Source: Mycobacterium ahvazicum
GTDB taxonomy: Bacteria; Actinomycetota; Actinomycetes; Mycobacteriales; Mycobacteriaceae
Assembly (NCBI RefSeq): GCF_900176255.2
Contig: NZ_FXEG02000002.1
Location: 248,001 to 312,000 of the forward strand
Direction of reading: 5' to 3'
Length of the DNA: 64,000 nt
Shown: piece after piece, positions 54,170-63,740 of the stretch
Position numbering within the stretch: position 1 is the first letter of the stretch
How the letters are laid out: every line of letters starts with the position of its first letter
The notes under the pieces: model-generated
Databases searched by the model: none
What the model was told of the DNA's origin: nothing
What the model saw: the letters and a program-made list of their open reading frames with translations, nothing else
Made by a program: the position numbers and the translations under genes

Positions 54170-55045
54170 CTAGGTCGCCAGCCAGGAAAGCTCGCCGGGT
54201 AATTGCAAACGCCACCACGTCATGTCGTGGCCTCCGACGGTGAAGCTTACCGCCGGAGGCGTTTTGAGTTGGCTCACGAATTGGCGTGTCGCGGGATAGA
54301 ACCGGTCGAATGTTCCGCAGTCCACCCGCAGCGGAATCTGCGACAGCGCCGGCAGGCCCATGACGCTGTTGGTCATCCAGTCCTCTTCGCTGTCAAACGC
54401 TTTGGGTGCGCAGTCGGCGTAGGACGGGTACAGCGCCGGGCTGATTGCGCAGATCCCCGCGGTCCGCGACGGCCCCAGCTTGGCGCCCAGACGCAGTGCC
54501 CCGTATCCACCCATGGACCAGCCCATGAAGCCCACCCGAGACGTATCCATGCCCATCGAGCCCAGCATCGGCAACAGCTCGTCGAGGACCATCGCGCCGG
54601 AGTCGGTACCGTCGGCCCGCTTGTGCCAGTAGGAGTCGCTGCCGCCGTCGACACCGACCACCGCGAACGGCGGCTTGCCCTCCTTGACCAGCCGGGCCAG
54701 CGCGTCCTCGACACCGCAGTCCAGCATCATGTTCGCGTCGCCGTCCTTGCCGTGCAACGCGATTACCGGCCGCAGCGGCCCGCTTTGCGACATCTGCCCG
54801 GGCGGCAGCGCGATCACCCAGTTGGTCTTGACCCCGCCGCGCGCCTTGGAGATGAACGAGCCCGTCAGTTTGTTGGGCAGGTTGCTGCTCGCGGTCGACG
54901 GTTCGAACGGGGAGGGCAATGGCGCCGCTCGTGGCTGCAGCGGATCCAGCCAGGCGCTCAACGCCCACGCGCCCGCGGCCGCAACGGTGGCATTGGCGCC
55001 CAATCGCAGCACCGCGCGGCGGTTCGGTTCAGGCACGAGCGTCAT
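54170..55045 (-). CDS. Exported alpha/beta-hydrolase, esterase D-like (Rv0519c-like)
   Basis: A 291-residue exported esterase. The N-terminus has a twin-arginine-like signal (NRRAVLRLGANATVAAAGAW). The hydrolase core has PVIALHGKDGDANMM, the nucleophile elbow VGFMGWSMGGYGALRLG (Ser near residue 173), and the His in FTVGGHDMTWWR. It resembles the mycolyltransferase/esterase D superfamily, but lacks a clear Fbp signature. It lies 20 bases upstream of the OafA-type gene and is in the same direction, so they may be co-transcribed. Confidence 0.9.
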   Translation of the reverse strand: MTLVPEPNRRAVLRLGANATVAAAGAWALSAWLDPLQPRAAPLPSPFEPSTASSNLPNKLTGSFISKARGGVKTNWVIALPPGQMSQSGPLRPVIALHGKDGDANMMLDCGVEDALARLVKEGKPPFAVVGVDGGSDSYWHKRADGTDSGAMVLDELLPMLGSMGMDTSRVGFMGWSMGGYGALRLGAKLGPSRTAGICAISPALYPSYADCAPKAFDSEEDWMTNSVMGLPALSQIPLRVDCGTFDRFYPATRQFVSQLKTPPAVSFTVGGHDMTWWRLQLPGELSWLAT

Positions 55046-55259
55046 AATGCCGCGCGCACCGCGTCATTCCGACCCCGTCGCGGAGTTTGGAAGGGCTTTG
55101 TGATGCGGCAGTCATCGAGCAGTGACGTGCGGCGCAGCACAGTCCGGCGGATGGAATCTGCGAGGTTTCAACCCTCGCGCGGCGCACCGCGCTTCGCGAC
55201 GCTGGAGCTTTCGTGCATGGTTTCGAAACGAATGCTGATCAGGAACGGAAAAGGATTCG

Positions 55260-56408
55260 ATGACTCTGGCATTTCACTGGTTCTTGCCGACGTACGGGGA
55301 TTCGCGCAATCTCGTTGCCGGTGGGCACGGTACGTCGATGCACGGCGACCGGCCTGCGACGCTGCGATATCTGCACCAGATTTGCGCCGCCGCCGAGGAC
55401 AACGGTTTCGAGGCGGTGCTCACACCGACCGGATTGTGGTGTGAGGACGCCTGGTTGACGACGGCGACGCTGATCGAGCGCACCGAGACGCTGAAGTTCC
55501 TGGTCGCCTTTCGCCCGGGCCTGCTGAGCCCCACCCTGGCCGCACAGATGGCCGGCACCTTCCAGCGCCACTCGGACGGACGGCTGCTGCTCAATGTCGT
55601 CACCGGTGGCGAACCCCACGAGCAGCGGGCCTACGGGGATTTCCTGGACAAGCAGGCGCGCTACGCCCGCACCGCCGAATTTCTCGACGTGGTGCGGCAA
55701 TTGTGGACCTCGAAGGAACCGGTGACGTTCGCCGGTGAGCACGTTCACATCGAGGGCGCACAACTGAACAATCCGCCCGACCCGATTCCCGAGGTGTTCT
55801 TCGGCGGCTCGTCCGGGTCGGCCGGGCCGGTCGCGGCGAAGTACTCCGACGTCTACCTCACCTGGGGGGAACCGCTGGCGGCCGTCGGCGAGAAATTGGA
55901 TTGGGTGCGCGGGCTGGCCGCCGATGTCGGGCGGACCCTGAAATTCGGGTTGCGGATCCACGTGATCAGCCGCCCGAGCGCCGAGGAAGCCTGGGCCGAA
56001 GCCGATCGGCTGCTCGAGGCGATCGACCCGGCGGACGTCGAACGCGTGCAGGCGAGTCTGGCCCGCAGCGAATCCGAGGGACAGCAGCGGATGCTGAAGT
56101 TGCACGGCGGCAAGAGCAGTGAGTTGCTGATCGCCCCCAACCTGTGGGCCGGCGTCGGCCTGGTGCGTGGTGGTGCGGGCACCGCGCTGGTCGGGTCGCA
56201 CGAAGAGGTCGCGCAGCGACTGATCGAATACGCGGACCTCGGCATCGACCACTTCATCCTGTCCGGATACCCGCACCTGGAAGAGGCGTACTGGTTCGGC
56301 GAGGGCGTGCTGCCGCTGCTGGAGCGCCGGGGCGTATGGAAGCACCCCAATCGCAGGCCCCGGCAGCCGGCCTCGTCGACACCGTTCGCCGCGGCGTCGG
56401 CGCAATAG
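55260..56408 (+). CDS. FMNH2-dependent alkanesulfonate monooxygenase, SsuD-like
   Basis: A 382-residue luciferase-like monooxygenase. It starts MTLAFHWFLPTYGDSRNLVA and has TFQRHSDGRLLLNVVTGGEP, FFGGSSGSAGPVAAKYSDVY and GIDHFILSGYPHLEEAYWFG, all characteristic of SsuD, which releases sulfite from alkanesulfonates using reduced flavin. The last ~20 residues are variable. The ATG is at 55260. The MHS transporter begins three bases after its stop, so they form a two-gene operon. No SsuE flavin reductase or SsuABC transporter is adjacent. I do not recall it at this place in H37Rv. Confidence 0.9.
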   Translation: MTLAFHWFLPTYGDSRNLVAGGHGTSMHGDRPATLRYLHQICAAAEDNGFEAVLTPTGLWCEDAWLTTATLIERTETLKFLVAFRPGLLSPTLAAQMAGTFQRHSDGRLLLNVVTGGEPHEQRAYGDFLDKQARYARTAEFLDVVRQLWTSKEPVTFAGEHVHIEGAQLNNPPDPIPEVFFGGSSGSAGPVAAKYSDVYLTWGEPLAAVGEKLDWVRGLAADVGRTLKFGLRIHVISRPSAEEAWAEADRLLEAIDPADVERVQASLARSESEGQQRMLKLHGGKSSELLIAPNLWAGVGLVRGGAGTALVGSHEEVAQRLIEYADLGIDHFILSGYPHLEEAYWFGEGVLPLLERRGVWKHPNRRPRQPASSTPFAAASAQ

Positions 56409-56410
56409 CC

Positions 56411-57745
56411 GTGGCGACGACGCTGCCCGCCCCCGCACCGGCGGACAACCTCGACGAATCCGACGCCGACCGGCGCCGGCGCCTGCGCACCGTCGTCGCG
56501 GCGAGCCTGCTCGGCACCACGGTGGAGTGGTACGACTTCTTCCTCTACGCCACCGCCGCCGGGCTGGTGTTCAGCAAGCTGTTCTTTCCCAACGCCAGCT
56601 CGCTGGTGGGCACGCTGCTGGCGTTCGCGACGTTCGCTGTCGGGTTTGTGATGCGGCCCGTCGGTGGCCTGGTGTTCGGCCACATCGGTGACCGGATCGG
56701 GCGCAAACGCAGCCTGGCGCTGACGATGCTGATCATGGGAGGTGCGACGGCGCTGATCGGCGCGCTGCCGAGCGCCGCCGCGATCGGGGTGTGGGCGCCG
56801 ATCCTGCTGCTGGTGCTGCGCGTGCTGCAGGGTTTCGCACTCGGCGGTGAGTGGGGCGGTGCGGTGCTGCTGGCCGTCGAACACAGCCCCGGCGACCAGC
56901 GCGGCCGGTACGGGGCGATCCCCCAGATCGGCCTGGCCCTGGGCCTGGCGCTGGGGACCGGCATATTCGCGCTCCTGCAGGTCGAGTTGGGTTCGGCGGA
57001 GTTCCTCGCCTACGGCTGGCGGATCGCCTTCCTGCTGAGCCTGGTGCTGGTCGTGGTCGGCGTCCTGGTGCGGTGGCGCGTCGACGAGACACCGGCGTTC
57101 CAGGAGCTGCGCGACCTCGAGGCGGCGTCCACCGTGCCGATCCGTGAGATTTTCCGCGGCGGCCGCTCCAGGCGAAACACCTTGCTGGGACTGCTTTCTC
57201 GGTGGGCCGAGGGTTCGGCGTTCAACACCTGGGGGGTGTTCGCGATCAGCTATGCCACCGGGTCGCTGGGCTTCCACAAGGTGCCCGTCCTGGTCGTGGT
57301 GACCATCGCCGCCCTGGTGATGGCGGTGCTGTTGCCCGTGTCGGGCGCACTGACCGACCGGTACGGCGCCCGGCGGGTCTACCTGGTGGGCGTGGTGTGC
57401 TACGGCCTGGTGACCTTCCCGGTATTCGCTCTGTTCGGCACCAGGAATCTGGTGTTGTTCGGGCTGGCGATGGTCATCGTGTTCGGTGTCGTGCACGCGC
57501 TGTTCTACGGCGCGCAGGGCACGCTGTTCTCGTCGCTGTACCCGACTCAGACCCGCTACACGGGCCTGTCGTTCGTCTACCAGTTCTCGGGCATCTATGC
57601 CTCCGGGGTGACGCCGATGATCCTGACCGCGCTGATCGCCGCGACCGGAGGCACGCCGTGGCTGGCGTGCGGGTATCTGGTTGCCACGGCGGTGATTAGC
57701 GTGATCGCCACGGCGTTGATCCGCGACCAAGATCTCTACCTCTAA
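56411..57745 (+). CDS. MFS transporter, metabolite:H+ symporter (MHS/ProP-like) family
   Basis: A 444-residue 12-segment transporter. The MHS signatures are TTVEWYDFFLYATAAGLVFS, FVMRPVGGLVFGHIGDRIGR and LRVLQGFALGGEWGGAVLLA. The C-terminal half has SGALTDRYGARRVYLVGVVC and TRYTGLSFVYQFSGIYASG. The GTG at 56411 lies three bases after the SsuD-like stop. The physical pairing suggests import of a sulfonate or related substrate, with the caution that MHS proteins mostly carry organic acids and betaines. Confidence 0.92.
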   Translation: MATTLPAPAPADNLDESDADRRRRLRTVVAASLLGTTVEWYDFFLYATAAGLVFSKLFFPNASSLVGTLLAFATFAVGFVMRPVGGLVFGHIGDRIGRKRSLALTMLIMGGATALIGALPSAAAIGVWAPILLLVLRVLQGFALGGEWGGAVLLAVEHSPGDQRGRYGAIPQIGLALGLALGTGIFALLQVELGSAEFLAYGWRIAFLLSLVLVVVGVLVRWRVDETPAFQELRDLEAASTVPIREIFRGGRSRRNTLLGLLSRWAEGSAFNTWGVFAISYATGSLGFHKVPVLVVVTIAALVMAVLLPVSGALTDRYGARRVYLVGVVCYGLVTFPVFALFGTRNLVLFGLAMVIVFGVVHALFYGAQGTLFSSLYPTQTRYTGLSFVYQFSGIYASGVTPMILTALIAATGGTPWLACGYLVATAVISVIATALIRDQDLYL

Positions 57746-57832
57746 GCCCCCTGCACAGTCACTTTCCTCAGTAGGCTGCACTACTGGAGTTGTCGTTCCC
57801 CGTCGGCAGCCGCCGAGGAAGCGAGAAGGCAA

Positions 57833-58573
57833 GTGACTGACGCTAACGTCGCCGGTTTCGAGTCGTTGTATGACCAGGCGGAGCACACCGACCGGCGGAT
57901 CCCCTGGGACATCGGCGGCCCGCAGCCCGCCGTTGAGCAACTGGTGGCTTACGGCGGGATCCGCGGCCAGGTGCTCGATCCCGGTACGGGTCCCGGCTAC
58001 CACGCCATTCATTTTGCGGCGCAAGGGTATTCAGCAACCGGAATCGACGAGTCGCCGTCGGCTATCGAGCGCGCCAAACGAAACGCCGAACAGGCCGGGG
58101 TCCAAGTCGATTTCCAGGTGGCCGACGCCACCAGGCTGGAAGGTTTCGACGGCCGATTCGACACCGTGGTGGACAGCGCGTTTTATCACGTGTTTTTGAA
58201 TGACGAGGACGTCCAGACCCGGTACGCACAAGCGCTGCACCGGGCCACCAAGCCCGGGGCACGTCTGTACATGTTTGAATTCAGCCCCCACAACGTCAAC
58301 GGCCTGCAGTGGACGGGTATACCGGCCGACAATTTCGAGCGGGTGCTCGGTGGTAGCGGGTGGCATATCGACTACCTGGGTGCAACGACCTATCAGGCCC
58401 GCTTCCTCAAGGAGACGTTCGACGCGATGAAAACCTTTGCGTCCGACCAGCAGGGCGAGATTCTGGAGAAGATGCGACCGCTGGTGCATCGACTGGGCGT
58501 GATCGATCCGCTCCTGGAAGACCACCGGGTGCACCTTCCGGCGTGGTCGGTGGTGGCCACCCGCCTGGACTAA
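57833..58573 (+). CDS. Class I SAM-dependent methyltransferase
   Basis: A 246-residue methyltransferase. The SAM motif I is [20 protein letters not shown] (about residue 43-62), with [11 protein letters not shown] and [17 protein letters not shown] as motifs II and III. The substrate is unknown. The GTG at 57833 is the start ([20 protein letters not shown]). As I recall, Rv0520 and Rv0521 of H37Rv are two fragments of a methyltransferase in this neighbourhood. Here a single uninterrupted gene is present. It is convergent with the PPE gene and overlaps it by four bases. Confidence 0.88.
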   Translation: MTDANVAGFESLYDQAEHTDRRIPWDIGGPQPAVEQLVAYGGIRGQVLDPGTGPGYHAIHFAAQGYSATGIDESPSAIERAKRNAEQAGVQVDFQVADATRLEGFDGRFDTVVDSAFYHVFLNDEDVQTRYAQALHRATKPGARLYMFEFSPHNVNGLQWTGIPADNFERVLGGSGWHIDYLGATTYQARFLKETFDAMKTFASDQQGEILEKMRPLVHRLGVIDPLLEDHRVHLPAWSVVATRLD

Positions 58574-59769
58574 ACAGCTTCAAGGGCGGGCGCTTGCAAC
58601 GGCGTCGGGACACCGGCGTCGGCCTGGCCCAGCAGGCCGGCGCGGGCCGGCGTGCAGACCGTCTCGCCCAACAGCGCGCTGGCGTTGAGCTGGGGCTGGA
58701 TTCCCGAGGTTCCCGCCAACCCCGGTGAGCCGCTCGCGACCGCGGTCGCCGGCGCCACCGGGGCCGTGCTGGGGGCGATGGGCGTCGCGACCGGGCTCAG
58801 GGAGGTGATCGCGAATCCCTCACCGCTGATGTTGGCCGTGCCGCCCCCGACCTCGACGAGGGCGGAGCTGCCGGCGCTGAGCATCACTGGGGCGTTTGGC
58901 TGGACTACGGTTGCGGCGCCCTGCTCTAAAGGGATTACGAAGCCGTCCCCCAGCAGGATGACGCCGTTGCCGCCTTGGAGGGTGACCGTGACAGTGGAGT
59001 CGCCTTGAGCCCCGACGAACGCCACGCTTGTTTCATCGAGAGTGGTTGTCACGGTGTAGGAGCCGGGACCGATGGCGGGGTCGGCGTCGGCGGCGGCGCT
59101 AGAGACGAGCTGGTTCGTGAAGCCGCTCGAGTTGAGTTGCTGCGTGGCGGTATTCGAGCTGAGCTGTACCAGGGATTGGGTGCGGGCGCTGGTGGTGTTG
59201 CCGGAGGCTTGGGCCACGGCGCGAGTCTGGTCCAGCTGCCCGTCCGGCCGGGTGGTCTGTTGTGGTTGGTCAAAGGGTTGCAGTGCGCTGGCGGTCTCGG
59301 AGTCGGCGGCGTAGGCGTACATCGCGGTGGCGTCTTGGACCCACATCTCCATGTACTGGGCTTCGGTGGCCGCAATCGCCGGCGTGTTCTGTCCCAGGAA
59401 GTTGGTTGCCACCAACACCATCAGCTGGGCACGGTTGGCCGCGATGACCGGCGGAGGCACCGTCATCGCGTACGCCGCCTCGTACGCAGCCGCGGCGGCG
59501 TACGCCTGTGCGGCGGTTTTCGCGGCTTGAGCGGCGGTGGCCTGCAGCCACCCCACTGGGTGTGCGGCCGCGCCCGCCATCACCAACGACGAAGGACCCA
59601 GCCAGCGGCTGGTCAGCTCCGCGACCTGCGCGGTGCAGTCACTCGCGGCCACCTCCAGCTGAGCGCTCACCGCATCCCAGCCCGCTGCCGCCGCCAGCAT
59701 CGGTCCCGCCCCGGGGCCGGTATACATGAGTCCGGAGTTGACCTCCGGTGGCTGCAGCGCGAAATCCAT
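58570..59769 (-). CDS. PPE family protein
   Basis: A 399-residue PPE protein. The N-terminal ~180 residues form the PPE domain: [40 protein letters not shown] and the WxG-like [16 protein letters not shown] with [20 protein letters not shown]. The C-terminal ~200 residues are rich in Gly/Ser/Thr/Val and beta-like ([20 protein letters not shown]), with no recognisable PPE subfamily signature such as SVP or GFxG. No PE gene is adjacent, so it is unpaired here. ATG at 59769 has AAGAGG upstream. It is probably secreted by an ESX system. Confidence 0.9.
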   Translation of the reverse strand: MDFALQPPEVNSGLMYTGPGAGPMLAAAAGWDAVSAQLEVAASDCTAQVAELTSRWLGPSSLVMAGAAAHPVGWLQATAAQAAKTAAQAYAAAAAYEAAYAMTVPPPVIAANRAQLMVLVATNFLGQNTPAIAATEAQYMEMWVQDATAMYAYAADSETASALQPFDQPQQTTRPDGQLDQTRAVAQASGNTTSARTQSLVQLSSNTATQQLNSSGFTNQLVSSAAADADPAIGPGSYTVTTTLDETSVAFVGAQGDSTVTVTLQGGNGVILLGDGFVIPLEQGAATVVQPNAPVMLSAGSSALVEVGGGTANISGEGFAITSLSPVATPIAPSTAPVAPATAVASGSPGLAGTSGIQPQLNASALLGETVCTPARAGLLGQADAGVPTPLQAPALEAV

Positions 59770-60188
59770 GGCATGAGCCTCTTTTCGGCCATAAGCGTGT
59801 TTCTTACGGAGCTTCATGCATGCGCAGAGGATCTAACGCCGCTTACGTAAACGCGCGGCGACAGCGTGCTTAAGCTCCGCTATAGACCACGGGATTCATG
59901 CGTGAAAACGCTTCTGCTGTTGGAATTCCGCGGGCCTGAGGGTTTCAATTGCATTCTCTCCCAGCATTTCACGCGATATTTTTAAAACCCACGTCGAATC
60001 CAGGTAGTTCGGGCTAATACATCGCGGGTCCGGCTAGAGGTGACCGGGCGCCGCTCGCAAACCAGCGGCGTGGCGACTGGCTGCATAACCTGAGCGCCAG
60101 TCGTCGGGCGCTTCTGGTTGATGCATCAGCCACCATGTGCTGTGGTTAATTTCCATGACTAGCTGGGGCGCGCCGGGAGGCCCGAGAC
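59770..60188. other. 419-base divergent gap between PPE and gabP, no gene seen
   Basis: No ORF with protein character is seen on either strand. An A/T-rich patch near 59965-60000 is the best candidate for promoter sequence. A GGGAGG ribosome site for gabP lies near 60175. Confidence 0.45.
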
Positions 60189-61544
60189 ATGCAAGACGTG
60201 AGTAGCACTGCGGAGCTGCGCCAAGGGCTTTCGCAGCGGCAGCTGAGCATGATCGCGCTCGGCGGGGTGATCGGCGCCGGGTTGTTCGTCGGGTCGGGCG
60301 TGGTGATCCGGGACACCGGTCCCGCCGCGTTCCTGACGTATGCGCTGTGCGGGGTGCTGGTCGTCCTGGTGATGCGGATGCTGGGCGAGATGGCCGCCGC
60401 CAACCCGTCGACCGGATCGTTCGCCGATTACGCGGCCAAGGCGTTGGGCGGCTGGGCCGGGTTTTCGGTGGGCTGGCTGTATTGGTACTTCTGGGTGATC
60501 GTCGTCGGGTTCGAGGCGGTCGCCGGCGGCAAAGTCCTCAACTATTGGTTCCACGCGCCACTGTGGTTGCTGTCGCTGTGCCTGATGGTGTTGATGACCG
60601 CGACCAATCTGTTCTCGGTGACATCGTTCGGCGAGTTCGAATTCTGGTTCGCCGGAATCAAAGTCGCGACCATCATCGCATTCCTCGGCATCGGTGCGGC
60701 GTTCGTGCTCGGCCTATGGCCAGGGCATCACGGCGGGTTCGCCAACCTGACCGCTCACGGCGGATTCTTCCCCAAGGGCATCGGCGCGGTCTTCGCCGCG
60801 ATCGTCGTGGTGATCTTCTCGATGGTCGGCGCCGAGATCGTCACGATCGCCGCGGCCGAAAGCCGCGACCCGGCGCTCGGCGTGCAACGGGCGACCCGCT
60901 CGGTGGTCGTGCGCATCGCGATCTTCTTCGTCGGCTCGGTCTTTCTGCTCGTCGTCATCCTGCCGTGGCACTCGGTCGAGCTCGGTGCTTCGCCGTATGT
61001 CGCGGCGTTCAAGCAGATGGGCCTGGCCGGTGCGGATCAGGTGATGAACGCCGTGGTGCTCACGGCGGTGCTGTCGTGTTTGAACTCCGGCCTCTACACC
61101 GCGTCGCGCATGTTGTTCGTGCTCGCCGCGCGCAACGAGGCGCCGATGCGGCTGGTCAAACTCAGCGGACGCGGGGTGCCGCACTTCGCCATCTTGTTCT
61201 CGTCGGCGATCGGGTTCCTGTGCGTGCTGATGTCCTGGCTGGCGCCGCGCACGGTGTTCCTTTTCCTGCTCAATTCCTCGGGCGCGATCATCTTGTTCGT
61301 CTACTGGCTGATCGCCCTGTCACAGATCATCCTGCGTCGGCGGACTCCCCCGGAGAAGCTGCGATTGAAGATGTGGTTCTTCCCGGTGCTGTCGATCCTC
61401 ACGCTGGCCGCAATCACCGCCGTGCTGGTGCAGATGGCGTTCGACCATTCGGCACGCAGCCAGTTCTGGTTGTCGCTGTTGTCCTGGGCGTTCGTGCTGG
61501 GGCTGTATGCGGTGATGCGCGCGAGGGTTCGCCGCGCCGCCTAG
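60189..61544 (+). CDS. gabP: Amino acid permease, GabP-like (APC family)
   Basis: A 451-residue 12-segment amino acid permease. The first signature is LSMIALGGVIGAGLFVGSGV, followed by GEMAAANPSTGSFADYAAKA and WYFWVIVVGFEAVAGGKVLN. The middle has MVGAEIVTIAAAESRDPALG and SCLNSGLYTASRMLFVLAAR. This pattern is that of AAT-type permeases, including gamma-aminobutyrate permease; Rv0522 is annotated gabP. The substrate is therefore a family guess. ATG at 60189 has GGGAGG about 8 bases upstream. It is convergent with the Rv0523c-like gene and overlaps it by four bases. Confidence 0.92.
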   Translation: MQDVSSTAELRQGLSQRQLSMIALGGVIGAGLFVGSGVVIRDTGPAAFLTYALCGVLVVLVMRMLGEMAAANPSTGSFADYAAKALGGWAGFSVGWLYWYFWVIVVGFEAVAGGKVLNYWFHAPLWLLSLCLMVLMTATNLFSVTSFGEFEFWFAGIKVATIIAFLGIGAAFVLGLWPGHHGGFANLTAHGGFFPKGIGAVFAAIVVVIFSMVGAEIVTIAAAESRDPALGVQRATRSVVVRIAIFFVGSVFLLVVILPWHSVELGASPYVAAFKQMGLAGADQVMNAVVLTAVLSCLNSGLYTASRMLFVLAARNEAPMRLVKLSGRGVPHFAILFSSAIGFLCVLMSWLAPRTVFLFLLNSSGAIILFVYWLIALSQIILRRRTPPEKLRLKMWFFPVLSILTLAAITAVLVQMAFDHSARSQFWLSLLSWAFVLGLYAVMRARVRRAA

Positions 61545-61936
61545 GACGTCTTGGTGAACAGCACCGCCTGCTCGAACGGCAGCCGCCCGAACACCTTCTG
61601 CACCCCGTCGCTGACATGCTCGGCGGCCTCGTCGCGGCTGACGATCTGGGGGTCGGTGATGCCGAACGTCTTGCCGTGGCGCCGCATCTTCCCACCGCCG
61701 GCCGCCTTGAGGTTCTTCAGCCAGTCGCGGTCCGGGCCGTAGGTCAGCAGCACCGCGATGCCGGGTTTGCCGTCGACGGTCGCGTTGAACGCGCTCACCG
61801 GCGTGCGGAACTCCTTGCCGGATTTTCGCCCGGTGTGCTCGATGATGGCGAAGGACGGGGCCCACCCGGCCCACATCTTCTGGATGGGGTTGGTGACGTG
61901 CCGGTTGAACCGGGCCAGGCCTTGGGGAAGTTGCAT
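61541..61936 (-). CDS. Deazaflavin (F420)-dependent nitroreductase family protein (Rv0523c-like)
   Basis: A 131-residue protein of the DUF385/Ddn family, which uses F420 as cofactor. Key parts are HVTNPIQKMWAGWAPSFAII, EHTGRKSGKEFRTPVSAFNA and PDRDWLKNLKAAGGGKMRRH. ATG at 61936 matches the Rv0523c length; a TTG at 61972 would add 12 residues. The GRKSG segment with the following RTPV is typical of F420 binding. Substrate unknown. It is convergent with gabP and divergent from the 113-residue gene. Confidence 0.9.
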   Translation of the reverse strand: MQLPQGLARFNRHVTNPIQKMWAGWAPSFAIIEHTGRKSGKEFRTPVSAFNATVDGKPGIAVLLTYGPDRDWLKNLKAAGGGKMRRHGKTFGITDPQIVSRDEAAEHVSDGVQKVFGRLPFEQAVLFTKTS

Positions 61937-62015
61937 GACACCATCCAACTCTTCCTCGGCGGGCGACTTCAAGGCGTCGCCGCTTAATCCGGCGCAAACG
62001 GCGTAGGTTCATTGC

Positions 62016-62357
62016 ATGGCCGCCTCACCCGGCGATGAAGCCGCCCAACGCGCTCGCGAGCTGCTGCAGCGCGCCGCGGAGCTCGCGGAACGCAAGGCCG
62101 TCACGCCCGAAGACGCTGAACGCGCGGCCGAGCGTGCCGCGCACGCCCGGGTGCGCGACCAGCAGGCCCGCGACCGGGAGCTGCTGCGCCACTACGAGGC
62201 CGGCGCGGCCCACGAACGCGCCGCGGAGATCGAGGAGCTCGCTGTTCGGGAGGGTCTCGGCGATGTCGCGGCGCACCGTCGTGCGGGAGAACGAGAACGC
62301 GCGGCGGCCCGCCGGGACCTGATGGCCGCGCAGGAATCCGACCAACAGGACGCCTGA
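62016..62357 (+). CDS. Helical, charged conserved hypothetical protein
   Basis: A 113-residue protein, almost entirely Ala, Arg and Glu (RARELLQRAAELAERKAVTP, AAERAAHARVRDQQARDREL), so it is probably one long helix with coiled-coil character. It starts with ATG at 62016 and ends 51 bases before hemL. An open frame exists on the opposite strand, but the plus-strand version has a start at the expected position and lies on the hemL strand. I do not recognise it. H37Rv as I recall has no gene here. Confidence 0.65.
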   Translation: MAASPGDEAAQRARELLQRAAELAERKAVTPEDAERAAERAAHARVRDQQARDRELLRHYEAGAAHERAAEIEELAVREGLGDVAAHRRAGERERAAARRDLMAAQESDQQDA

Positions 62358-62408
62358 CTGCTACACCCTGTAGTTGAGCGATCGGCGAAGGCTGGGACAC
62401 TGGTCGGC

Positions 62409-63740
62409 ATGGGCAGCACTGATCAGACGACCGCGTCGGTGCGCACCTCGGCGCGGTTGTTCGACGACGCCTGCAAGGTCATCCCCGGCGGGGTGAACTC
62501 GCCGGTGCGGGCGTTCACCGCGGTGGGCGGCACGCCGCGCTTCATCACCGAGGCGCACGGCTGCCGGCTCACCGACGCCGACGGCAATCGCTACGTCGAC
62601 CTGGTCTGTTCCTGGGGCCCGATGATCCTGGGCCACGCGCACCCGGCCGTGGTCGACGCGGTCGCCAAGGCCGCGGCGAACGGTCTGTCGTTCGGGGCGC
62701 CCACCCCGGCGGAGTCCGAGCTGGCCGCCGAGATCATCGGCCGGGTCGCGCCGGTCGAACGGCTGCGGCTGGTGAACTCCGGCACCGAGGCCACGATGAG
62801 CGCGGTGCGGCTGGCCCGCGGCTTCACCGGCAGGGCCAAGATCATCAAGTTCTCCGGCTGCTATCACGGCCACGCCGACGCATTGCTCGCCGACGCCGGA
62901 TCCGGGGTGGCGACACTGGGATTGCCGTCCTCGCCCGGCGTCACCGGTGCCGCCGCGGCCGACACAATTGTGTTGCCCTACAACGATATTGACGCAGTGC
63001 GCGAAACGTTCGCGCAGTTCGGTGACCAGATCGCCGCGGTGATCACCGAGGCCAGCCCCGGCAACATGGGTGTCGTCCCGCCGGGTGCGGGCTACAACGC
63101 GGCGCTGCGGGCGATCACCGCAGAGCACGGCGCGCTGCTGATCGTCGACGAGGTGATGACCGGCTTCCGGGTCAGCCGAAGCGGTTGGTACGGAATCGAT
63201 CCCGTCGCCGCGGACCTGTTCACGTTCGGGAAGGTGATGAGCGGTGGGCTGCCCGCCGCCGCATTCGGCGGACGGGTCGAGGTGATGGAGCGTCTGGCGC
63301 CGCTGGGGCCGGTGTATCAGGCCGGCACCTTGTCGGGTAACCCGGTGGCGATGGCCGCCGGGCTGGCCACCCTGCGCGCCGCGGACGATGCCGTCTACGC
63401 CGCGCTGGACGCCAACGCCGACCGCCTGGCCGGGTTGTTCTCCGAAGCGCTCACCAATGCTGGTGTGCCGCATCAGATTCCGCGAGCCGGCAATATGCTC
63501 GGGGTGTTCTTCACCGACACGCCGGTCACCGACTTCGCGTCGGCTCGCAATAGCCAGACGTGGCGCTACCCGTCGTTCTTCCACGCCCTGCTGGACGCGG
63601 GGGTCTATCCGCCGTGCAGCGCGTTCGAGGCGTGGTTCGTTTCGGCGGCACTCGACGACACCGCGTTCGAGCGAATCGCGGCCGCGCTGCCCGGTGCCGC
63701 GCGCGCTGCCGCGAGCGCGACCCACGAGGGAGAAGCTTGA
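62409..63740 (+). CDS. hemL: Glutamate-1-semialdehyde 2,1-aminomutase
   Basis: A 443-residue PLP enzyme that converts glutamate-1-semialdehyde to 5-aminolevulinate, the second C5 tetrapyrrole step after hemA. The N-terminal signature is [23 protein letters not shown]-binding regions are [20 protein letters not shown] and [20 protein letters not shown]. The Schiff-base lysine is in [23 protein letters not shown] at 62409. Its stop overlaps the next start (TGATG). It supplies the hemC-hemB operon located about 15-20 kb upstream. Confidence 0.97.
   Translation: MGSTDQTTASVRTSARLFDDACKVIPGGVNSPVRAFTAVGGTPRFITEAHGCRLTDADGNRYVDLVCSWGPMILGHAHPAVVDAVAKAAANGLSFGAPTPAESELAAEIIGRVAPVERLRLVNSGTEATMSAVRLARGFTGRAKIIKFSGCYHGHADALLADAGSGVATLGLPSSPGVTGAAAADTIVLPYNDIDAVRETFAQFGDQIAAVITEASPGNMGVVPPGAGYNAALRAITAEHGALLIVDEVMTGFRVSRSGWYGIDPVAADLFTFGKVMSGGLPAAAFGGRVEVMERLAPLGPVYQAGTLSGNPVAMAAGLATLRAADDAVYAALDANADRLAGLFSEALTNAGVPHQIPRAGNMLGVFFTDTPVTDFASARNSQTWRYPSFFHALLDAGVYPPCSAFEAWFVSAALDDTAFERIAAALPGAARAAASATHEGEA

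Noticed and set aside
55853..58024. 723-residue minus-strand frame opposite the SsuD and MHS genes
   Set aside because: It is a shadow of two clear plus-strand families. Composition is repetitive in Arg/His/Gln and shows no domain.
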